Shown: positions 5,999-10,826 of the stretch, piece by piece
How the letters are laid out: every line of letters begins with the position of its first letter
Numbering within the stretch: the first letter of the stretch is position 1
Origin: Actinomycetota bacterium
GTDB lineage: Bacteria; Actinomycetota; Actinomycetes; JACCUZ01
Assembly (NCBI GenBank): GCA_030841195.1
Contig: JAVEDA010000393.1
Span: 1-10,826 of the forward strand
Direction: 5' to 3'
Length of the DNA stretch: 10,826 bases
Made by a program: the position numbers and the translations under genes
Notes under the pieces: generated by a model
The model's input: the letters and a program-made list of their open reading frames with translations, nothing else
Told to the model about the DNA's origin: nothing
Databases searched by the model: none

Positions 5999-6889
5999 TC
6001 ACAGCCCGAGGGCTGCCATCTCCTGCCAGTCCTCGTCGCCGTACGCCGTGTAGTGCCACATGCTGGCGCCGGTGACCCGGGCGTTGTTGCAGGCCTGCAC
6101 GAACGCGCGGGTCTCGAGCCGTCCGGACGCGCCGGCGTTGCCGCCGATCACGTGCAGCGACACGGTCGGCCCGAGGACTGAGCGAAGGAACGCGATGTTG
6201 CCCATCGTGTAGTCGTAGGTCGCGGTGGCACCCTTGACCCGGTAGGTCGAGTAGCTCATCGGCAGCACGACGTCGTAGAAGCGGCCGAGGGTGGCGTACG
6301 GGAAGTCCGGCCAGAACTTCGGCGACAGCGACAGCCCGATCGGCGACGGGATGATCGCACCGAGCTTGTAGGTCGGGCCGACGGCGGTGCGCAGGCGGTT
6401 GCTGAGCCGGCGCAGGTTGTCGTTGCGCAGGGCGCCGGAGGGCGTTGTGCCGGACGGCTCGATGTCGAGTGCGAAGGCGTCGAAGCGCTGGCCACCCGGC
6501 GTACGGAAGTCGACCGCCGACATGGCCCGGCGGTACTCGCGGCCGACGTCGCGCAGCGGCGGCAGGTACCACGCGACTACTCGCATCCCGCGGGCGTGCG
6601 CCGCGTGCAGGAACCGCGCTACCTGCGTCGGACGGTAGACCTGGCTGCCGACGGGTGAGGTCGAGCTCGCGGTCTGCAGGAACAGCGTGTGCACACCGGC
6701 CCCGTGCATCCGCGCGACGTGCTCGCGCGGGTGGTCCCACACCGCGTCGCCGGAGAAGATCGAGACCCAGGACCCGGCGTCGGCGAACGGCCGGCCGACG
6801 CTGGTGACAGCGGTCGCTGAGCTCGCCGGCAGCAGTCCCAGCAGGACAGCCACTGCGGCCAGCACCGCCCCGATCCGTCGCAGATCCAT
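5999..6889 (-). CDS. Secreted TIM-barrel glycoside-hydrolase-like protein
   Basis: A 296-residue exported protein. Residues 1-27 are a clear Sec signal peptide: MDLRR, a hydrophobic core (IGAVLAAVAVLLGLL), and PASSATA with cleavage probable after ATA. The mature part reads as a beta/alpha barrel of the glycoside-hydrolase type. Strand-like segments with conserved acids or aromatics include GVHTLFLQTAS (65-75), GMRVVAWYLPP (101-111), FDAFALDIEPSG (136-147, Asp142 and Glu144 as candidate catalytic or ligand residues), VVLPMSYSTYR and ASMWHYTAYGDEDW near the end. I cannot assign a numbered family or a substrate; cell-wall or exopolysaccharide glycan is a reasonable guess. It lies downstream of the nucleotide-sugar dehydrogenase gene on the same strand. 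The ATG at 6889 is preceded by a weak GGGGG site and lies 12 bp after the CoA-binding remnant. Confidence 0.72.
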   Translation of the reverse strand: MDLRRIGAVLAAVAVLLGLLPASSATAVTSVGRPFADAGSWVSIFSGDAVWDHPREHVARMHGAGVHTLFLQTASSTSPVGSQVYRPTQVARFLHAAHARGMRVVAWYLPPLRDVGREYRRAMSAVDFRTPGGQRFDAFALDIEPSGTTPSGALRNDNLRRLSNRLRTAVGPTYKLGAIIPSPIGLSLSPKFWPDFPYATLGRFYDVVLPMSYSTYRVKGATATYDYTMGNIAFLRSVLGPTVSLHVIGGNAGASGRLETRAFVQACNNARVTGASMWHYTAYGDEDWQEMAALGL

Positions 6890-6901
6890 CCGAACCCCCG
6901 T

Positions 6902-7081
6902 CTAGTGCCGCCATTCGATCACGTCCTGCGGCGCTCGGTGCACCGGTGCCAGCCGCTTGCCCTGTCGCTGCAGGAACTGCGCCACGCCGTACGCCGGTCG
7001 GGCCGGGTTCTGCCGGAGGCCCACGACGGCCCAGGTCCGCAGGTCCATGACCTCACGCACCACCTGCGCGGGGTCGGTCAC
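6902..7081 (-). pseudogene. Truncated CoA-binding domain protein (YccU-like), 59 codons
   Basis: The 59-residue product begins VTDPAQVVREVMDLRTWAVV and matches the N-terminal Rossmann beta-alpha-beta unit of small CoA-binding proteins such as E. coli YccU. The motif is WAVVGLRQNPARPAYGVAQFL, then GKRLAPVH. Intact members run to about 135-140 residues; this one stops at TAG after PVHRAPQDVIEWRH, so roughly the last 60% is missing. Neither other forward frame continues the family after PVH, so a simple frameshift does not explain it. The GTG start overlaps the stop of the upstream dehydrogenase gene (GTGA at 7081-7078), so it may still be translated by coupling. I call it a remnant, but a functional small protein cannot be excluded. 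Confidence 0.65.
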
Positions 7082-8394
7082 GGGCGGCCCAGGGAGCCGT
7101 AGGTCCAGCCGGCCGCCCGCCAGCGGGCCGGGTCGAGGGCGTTGCGGGCGTCGATGATCTTCTTCACGGCGACCACGTCGGACAGCACGGCGGGATCCAT
7201 CTCGCGGAACTCCTGCCACTCGGTCAGGTGCAGCACGAGATCTGCTCCCTCGCAGGCCGCCACCGCGGAGTCGGCGTAGCCCAGCGTGGGGAACAGCGCC
7301 CGCGCCGTGTCGATGCCGCGCGGGTCGTAGACGGTGACCTGGGCGCCCTGCAGCTGGATCTGGCCGGCCACGTTGAGGGCGAGCGAGTCACGGACGTCGT
7401 CGCTGTTGGGCTTGAAGGTCGCGCCGAGGACGCCGACCCGGGTCCCGAGGAAGCTGCCACCGAGGGCGTCCCTCGCCCGGTCGACGACGTGGCTGCGCCG
7501 GCGCATGTTGATGGCGTCGACCTCCTTGAGGAAGCTCAGCGCCTGGTCGACGCCGAGCTCACCGGCGCGAGCCATGAAGGCCCGGATGTCCTTGGGCAGG
7601 CAGCCGCCGCCGAAGCCGAGCCCGGCGTTGAGGAACTTGCGGCCGATCCGCTCGTCGTAGCCGAGCGCGTCGGCCAGCTGGGTGACGTCGGCCCCGGTCG
7701 CCTCGCACAGCTCGGCCATCGCGTTGATGAACGAGATCTTGGTGGCGAGGAAGGCATTGGCCGAGACCTTCACCAGCTCCGCGGTCGCGTAGTCGGTGAC
7801 GAGGAAGGGGACCCCGGCCGCGATCGCGTTGGCGTAGACCTCGCGCAGCAGCGTCTCCGCCCGTTCAGAGGCGGTGCCGACGACCAGGCGGTCGGGCTTG
7901 ATCGTGTCCTCGACGGCGAACCCCTCCCGCAGGAACTCGGGGTTCCAGGCCAGCTCGGCCGCCTCGCCCGCAGGGGCGAGTACGGCCAGCCGCTGCTGCA
8001 GCCGCGCGGCGGTGCCCACCGGCACCGTCGACTTGCCGACGACCAGGGTCGGCCGGTCGAGGTGCGGCGCCAGGCCGTCCACGACACCGTCGACGTAGCG
8101 CATGTCGGCGGCGTACTCACCCTTACGCTGGGGGGTCCCCACGCAGAGGAAGTGCACGTCGGCGGTCGCCGCCTCGGCGTACGACGTGGTGAACCGGAGC
8201 CGGCCGCTCTCCAGGCTCTTGCGCAGGAGCGGCTCGAGGTCGGGCTCGTAGAAGGGTGTCCGGCCGTCGGCGAGCATGGCCACCTTGGCCTCGTCGACGT
8301 CCATGCCGATCACGTCGAAGCCGAGCTCGGCCATGCAGGCGGCGTGCGTGGCGCCGAGGTAGCCGGTGCCGAGGACGCTCAGGCGCAGGGTCAT
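7078..8394 (-). CDS. ugd: UDP-glucose/GDP-mannose dehydrogenase family (likely UDP-glucose 6-dehydrogenase)
   Basis: A 438-residue NAD-dependent nucleotide-sugar dehydrogenase of typical length. The best guess is oxidation of UDP-glucose to UDP-glucuronate for envelope or capsular polysaccharide. The NAD-binding loop GTGYLG is at residues 9-14, followed by the acidic MDVDEAKV. FLCVGTPQ and KSTVPVGT are family blocks near 82-128, and NPEFLREG is near 151. The central domain contains KVSANAFLATKISFINAMAE (209-228). The catalytic cysteine is Cys265 in GFGGGCLPKDI. The C-terminal domain has LGATFKPNSDDVRDS, the NAD/UDP-sugar-binding block. The ATG at 8394 is chosen because MTLRLSVLGTGYLG starts the domain exactly; the open frame continues upstream only as antisense of the fadE25-like gene. 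A TAGCCT box 13 nt upstream suggests a leaderless mRNA. GDP-mannose dehydrogenase cannot be fully excluded. Confidence 0.92.
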   Translation of the reverse strand: MTLRLSVLGTGYLGATHAACMAELGFDVIGMDVDEAKVAMLADGRTPFYEPDLEPLLRKSLESGRLRFTTSYAEAATADVHFLCVGTPQRKGEYAADMRYVDGVVDGLAPHLDRPTLVVGKSTVPVGTAARLQQRLAVLAPAGEAAELAWNPEFLREGFAVEDTIKPDRLVVGTASERAETLLREVYANAIAAGVPFLVTDYATAELVKVSANAFLATKISFINAMAELCEATGADVTQLADALGYDERIGRKFLNAGLGFGGGCLPKDIRAFMARAGELGVDQALSFLKEVDAINMRRRSHVVDRARDALGGSFLGTRVGVLGATFKPNSDDVRDSLALNVAGQIQLQGAQVTVYDPRGIDTARALFPTLGYADSAVAACEGADLVLHLTEWQEFREMDPAVLSDVVAVKKIIDARNALDPARWRAAGWTYGSLGRP

Positions 8395-8401
8395 GTCGGG
8401 C

Positions 8402-8407
8402 AGGCTA
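8402..8407 (-). promoter_or_regulatory. Probable -10 box of ugd promoter (TAGCCT)
   Basis: TAGCCT on the minus strand starts 13 nt before the ugd ATG at 8394 and fits TANNNT. No Shine-Dalgarno sequence is seen, so a leaderless transcript is likely. The -35 region would overlap that of the divergent promoter feeding the fadE25-like gene. Confidence 0.45.
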
Positions 8408-8445
8408 CCGAGGTGCCCGGACGTCGGCCCAACCCGGCGCCGCCG

Positions 8446-8451
8446 TACCCT
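8446..8451 (+). promoter_or_regulatory. Probable -10 box of fadE25-like gene promoter (TACCCT)
   Basis: TACCCT begins 12 nt before the GTG at 8458 and fits TANNNT, again suggesting a leaderless start. With the minus-strand box at 8402-8407 it forms a back-to-back promoter pair whose -35 regions (about 8423-8430) would coincide. Confidence 0.45.
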
Positions 8452-8457
8452 CGACGG

Positions 8458-9609
8458 GTGAGCGACTTCGACCTGTTCCGGCTGTCCGACGAGCACGAGA
8501 TGCTCCGCGACGCGGTCCGAGCCGTCTGCGTCGACAAGGTCGCCCCGCACGCTGCGGAGGTCGACGAGAAGGCCGAGTTCCCGCAGGAGTCCTACGACGC
8601 GCTGCGCAAGGCCGGCTTCCACGCGGTGCACGTCCCGGAGGAGTTCGGCGGGGCCGGGGCCGACGCGCTGGCCACCTGCATCGTGATCGAAGAGGTCGCC
8701 CGCGCTTGCGCATCCACGTCGCTCATCCCGGCCGTCAACAAGCTCGGCACCATGCCGCTGCTGCTGTCGGCCTCGAAGGACCTGCTCAAGCGTTACCTGC
8801 CTGCCGTCGCCAGCGGCGAGGCGATGTTCTCCTACGCCCTGTCCGAGCCCGAGGCGGGTAGCGACGCGGTGGCCATGCGCACCACGGCGGTCCGCGACGG
8901 CGAGCACTACGTGCTCAACGGCGCGAAGCGCTGGATCACGAACGCGGGCATCTCGGAGTACTACACGGTGATGGCGGTGACCGACCCGGACGCTGGGGCG
9001 AACGGCATCTCCGCGTTCGTGGTGGAGAAGTCGGACGAGGGCTTCACCTTCGGCGCACCCGAGCGCAAGCTGGGCATCAAGGGCTCGCCCACCCGGGAGC
9101 TGTACTTCGACGACTGCCGGATCCCCGCCGACCGGCTGGTCGGAGCCGAGGGCACCGGCTTCAAGACGGCCCTGCGCACCCTGGACCACACCAGGGTCAC
9201 CATCGCCGCACAGGCGGTGGGCATCGCGGCCGGCGCGCTGGCCTACGCGACGTCGTACGCGAAGGAGCGCAAGCAGTTCGGCAAGTCGATCTCGGAGTTC
9301 CAGGGCATCCAGTTCATGCTCGCCGACATGGCCATGAAGGTCGAGACGGCCCGGCAGATGACCTACGTGGCGGCTTGCAAGTCCGAGCGCGGCGACAAGG
9401 ACCTGACCTTCTTCGGCGCCGCCGCCAAGTGCTACGCCTCCGACATTGCGATGGAAGTCACGACCGACGCCGTGCAGGTGCTCGGAGGCTACGGGTATGT
9501 CAAGGACTACCCGGTCGAGCGGATGATGCGGGACGCGAAGATCACCCAGATCTACGAGGGCACCAACCAGATCCAGCGCCTGGTGATGGCGCGCCAGCTG
9601 CTCAGTTAG
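8458..9609 (+). CDS. fadE25: Acyl-CoA dehydrogenase, FadE25-like
   Basis: A 383-residue FAD-dependent acyl-CoA dehydrogenase closely resembling mycobacterial FadE25. The resemblance includes the opening FDLFRLSDEHEMLRDAVRA, APHAAEVDEKAEFPQE, the ATCIVIEEVARACAS and VNKLGTMPLL blocks, and ERKLGIKGSPTRELYFDDCR. The signature YALSEPEAGSD is near residue 125 and NGAKRWITNAG near 155. The catalytic base is Glu367 in IYEGTNQIQR. It would oxidise an acyl-CoA to the enoyl-CoA with electron-transfer flavoprotein as acceptor; the substrate is not evident from sequence. The GTG start at 8458 is supported by alignment to FadE25 and by the TACCCT box 12 nt upstream. The frame stays open upstream to 7228, but that part is antisense to ugd. 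A cupin gene follows after 13 bp, probably in the same transcript. In mycobacteria fadE25 lies next to purE and purK, as it nearly does here. Confidence 0.95.
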   Translation: MSDFDLFRLSDEHEMLRDAVRAVCVDKVAPHAAEVDEKAEFPQESYDALRKAGFHAVHVPEEFGGAGADALATCIVIEEVARACASTSLIPAVNKLGTMPLLLSASKDLLKRYLPAVASGEAMFSYALSEPEAGSDAVAMRTTAVRDGEHYVLNGAKRWITNAGISEYYTVMAVTDPDAGANGISAFVVEKSDEGFTFGAPERKLGIKGSPTRELYFDDCRIPADRLVGAEGTGFKTALRTLDHTRVTIAAQAVGIAAGALAYATSYAKERKQFGKSISEFQGIQFMLADMAMKVETARQMTYVAACKSERGDKDLTFFGAAAKCYASDIAMEVTTDAVQVLGGYGYVKDYPVERMMRDAKITQIYEGTNQIQRLVMARQLLS

Positions 9610-9622
9610 GGAAGGACCGGAC

Positions 9623-9979
9623 ATGGCAGGCATCGACAGCAAGAGCTTCGACCAGCCCGACGAGACGCGCACTCCGGACAAGACGCGGATCGACGTCGTA
9701 CGGCTCGGTGACACCGAGGTCGGGCGCTTCACGTTCTCGCCGGGCTGGCGCTGGTCGGAGTGCATCAAGCCGCTCGTGGGCGGGGAGTCCTGCCAGGTCG
9801 ACCACGTCGGCTACGTCGCGTCGGGCCGGTTGGGCGTCACCCACGACGACGGCTCGGCGGTCACCCTGGCGCCAGGACAGGCGTACCGGATCGCCCCAGG
9901 TCACGACGCGTGGGTCGAAGGCGACGAGGAGTTCGTCGGCTACGAGTTCAAGGGCGCGGCCGGCTACGCCAAGCCCTGA
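9623..9979 (+). CDS. Small cupin-domain protein
   Basis: A 118-residue single-domain cupin, a small beta-barrel. The core runs from about residue 45 to 110: GWRWSECIKPL, CQVDHVGYVASGRLGVTHDD, GSAVTLAPGQAYRIAPGHDAWV. The first half has a His (QVDHVGYV) and the second a GHDAW, positions where cupins can hold metal, but the usual two-His-one-Glu set is incomplete, so enzyme activity cannot be claimed. The ATG at 9623 is set by a good AGGGAAGGA site (9608-9616). It starts 13 bp after the fadE25-like stop, so co-transcription is very likely. Its last 16 bp overlap the convergent cyclohydrolase gene. Function is unknown; a ligand-binding or stress-response role would be typical of such small cupins. 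Confidence 0.88.
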   Translation: MAGIDSKSFDQPDETRTPDKTRIDVVRLGDTEVGRFTFSPGWRWSECIKPLVGGESCQVDHVGYVASGRLGVTHDDGSAVTLAPGQAYRIAPGHDAWVEGDEEFVGYEFKGAAGYAKP

Positions 9980-10515
9980 CGGGTAACCGACTCGGCCAGG
10001 GCCCGAACCTCGGTGGCGCGAGCAGCAGCCAGTACCGCCCGTGAGTCGTCGGCACCGACGTTCTCGCGTACCAGCACTGCCGCGATCTCGGCTGCCCCCG
10101 ACGCCATCAGGACCGCCGCCGTCGCGTCGCCGCGCAGCCGGTGGTTCCCGTCGGCGGCTACCGCCGCGGCGAGCCCGGCCACCTCGACGGCGACATCGAG
10201 CACGGTCAGCGGCACGTCGGTGGCCGCGGCCAGGGCCGCCCGGGCAGCGGCCTGGTCGCCCGACACGCGGGCCGACCGGGCAGCGCGGAGGTAGCCGTCG
10301 TACGCGGCCGCGTCGGCATCGGCCAGGGCGCCGGCCGCGGCCCGCAGCTCCTCGACCCGCTCCGCGCCGGCCCCGGAGAAGCGGTTGGCCATCGACACCA
10401 GGCCGGCAGCGAGTGCCGCGGCGAGGGCCGCGACCGCCCCGCCGCCAGGGGCCGGCTCCCGAGCGGCCACAGCGTCCAGCAGGTCGGCGACCCGCAGGTC
10501 GAGCAGTGAGGTCAC
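9964..10515 (-). CDS. fchA: Methenyl-THF cyclohydrolase / cyclodeaminase family protein
   Basis: A 183-residue protein of the formiminotransferase-cyclodeaminase C-terminal family. Standing alone and following fhs, such proteins usually act as 5,10-methenyl-THF cyclohydrolase (FchA). The family's glycine-rich N-terminal block is plain: LRVADLLDAVAAREPAPGGG followed by AVAALAAALAAGLVSMANRF (residues 7-46). The helical region DVPLTVLDVAVEVAGLAA and the GNHRLRGDATAAVLMASGAA block also match. The rest is an Ala-rich helical bundle. The GTG start at 10515 overlaps the fhs stop (GTGA at 10515-10512), giving coupled translation from fhs. The 3' end overlaps the cupin gene by 16 bp. With Fhs it completes formate to methenyl-THF conversion. 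Formimino-THF cyclodeaminase is the alternative, but no histidine-degradation gene is near. Confidence 0.88.
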   Translation of the reverse strand: MTSLLDLRVADLLDAVAAREPAPGGGAVAALAAALAAGLVSMANRFSGAGAERVEELRAAAGALADADAAAYDGYLRAARSARVSGDQAAARAALAAATDVPLTVLDVAVEVAGLAAAVAADGNHRLRGDATAAVLMASGAAEIAAVLVRENVGADDSRAVLAAARATEVRALAESVTRQGLA

Positions 10516-10826
10516 GAGAGCCCGACGATCTCGCCGTCGTCGTCGATATCGATGTGGAACGCCGCCGGGTCGGACCCGAGGCCCGGCATGGTCTGCATGT
10601 CGCCGCAGATCGGGTAGACGAAGCCGGCTCCGACCGAGGCGCGCACCTCGCGGACCGGCAGCCGCCAGCCGGTCGGCGCTCCCTTGAGCTTCGGGTCCGA
10701 CGACATCGAGAGATGGGTCTTGGCGATGCACACGGGCAGGTCGCCGAAGCCGTTCGCCTCGTAGCGATCGAGCTGCTGGCTGGCCAACGCGTCGTAGTCG
10801 ACACCGTCCGCGCCGTAGATGGCGGT
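10512..10826 (-). CDS. fhs: Formate-tetrahydrofolate ligase, C-terminal part (5' end outside window)
   Basis: The last 104 residues of Fhs (10-formyl-THF synthetase), which joins formate to THF using ATP in the cytosol. The fragment contains the characteristic C-terminal blocks TAIYGADGV, GDLPVCIAKTHLSMSSDP, KGAPTGWRLPVREVRASVGA and GFVYPICGDMQTMPGLGSDP, followed by a short acidic end (DIDDDGEIVGLS). The frame is open to the window edge, so the start and the nucleotide-binding region lie outside. The stop overlaps the cyclohydrolase start in a GTGA junction, indicating a two-gene folate operon. No anomaly is visible in this part. Confidence 0.95.
   Translation of the reverse strand, partial: TAIYGADGVDYDALASQQLDRYEANGFGDLPVCIAKTHLSMSSDPKLKGAPTGWRLPVREVRASVGAGFVYPICGDMQTMPGLGSDPAAFHIDIDDDGEIVGLS

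Noticed and set aside
6890..7081. Simple frameshift as the cause of the short CoA-binding gene.
   Set aside because: Neither alternative frame after PVH continues the family sequence, so material is missing and not merely shifted.
7228..8457. The fadE25-like frame is open upstream, giving an apparent 793-residue plus-strand fusion.
   Set aside because: The extension is exactly antisense to ugd and reads as typical GC-rich shadow sequence. FadE25 family proteins begin at the GTG 8458.
8395..9768. The ugd frame is open upstream on the minus strand, giving an apparent 896-residue protein.
   Set aside because: The extension is antisense to the fadE25-like gene and has no recognisable domain. 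The NAD-binding loop begins at the ATG 8394.
9964..9979. The 16-bp tail overlap of the cupin and cyclohydrolase genes (and the 29-bp overlap of the kinase and gtrA) as a special regulatory device.
   Set aside because: Short convergent overlaps are common in compact GC-rich genomes, and both proteins keep normal lengths.

Overview
This is GC-rich DNA with strong third-position G/C bias and several GTG starts, typical of an actinobacterium. The block gtrA-like gene, purK, purE and a fadE25-type acyl-CoA dehydrogenase is a neighbourhood I recall from Mycobacterium tuberculosis (Rv3277, purK, purE, fadE25). The overall gene set would suit a Nocardioidaceae/Propionibacteriales-type organism, but that placement is an inference.

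Layout. Positions 1-840 hold the 3' part of a sensor histidine kinase, overlapping tail to tail with a GtrA-family membrane protein (812-1285, minus). A 142-bp divergent region (1286-1427) carries two perfect palindromes and a probable gtrA promoter, and leads into a first acyl-CoA dehydrogenase (1428-2585). A solitary AbiEi/DUF559 gene follows (2656-3663, minus), bracketed by two nearly identical 50-bp hairpin-forming repeats (2591-2640 and 3719-3768). Next are purK and purE, overlapping by 8 bp, then a DUF1697 gene. On the minus strand lie a UDP-glucose dehydrogenase-type gene (7078-8394), a 59-codon remnant of a CoA-binding-domain gene, and a secreted TIM-barrel glycoside-hydrolase-like gene. 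A second, FadE25-like acyl-CoA dehydrogenase (8458-9609) and a small cupin gene follow on the plus strand. The window ends with a minus-strand folate pair, fchA-like cyclohydrolase and the 3' end of fhs.

How the genes work together. PurK and PurE catalyse the two-step carboxylation of AIR in purine synthesis. Fhs and the cyclohydrolase interconvert formate, 10-formyl-THF and methenyl-THF, the one-carbon supply that purine synthesis draws on. The two acyl-CoA dehydrogenases point to fatty-acid or branched-chain acyl-CoA oxidation. GtrA and the nucleotide-sugar dehydrogenase point to cell-envelope glycan assembly.

Most of the window is ordinary housekeeping sequence. The parts worth a second look are the DUF559 gene bounded by paired palindromic repeats, a set of TANNNT boxes placed 12-13 nt before start codons (suggesting leaderless transcripts), a nine-codon leader frame coupled to gtrA, and the truncated CoA-binding gene. 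No RNA gene, CRISPR array, insertion sequence or origin was found, and no gap between genes exceeds 300 bases.
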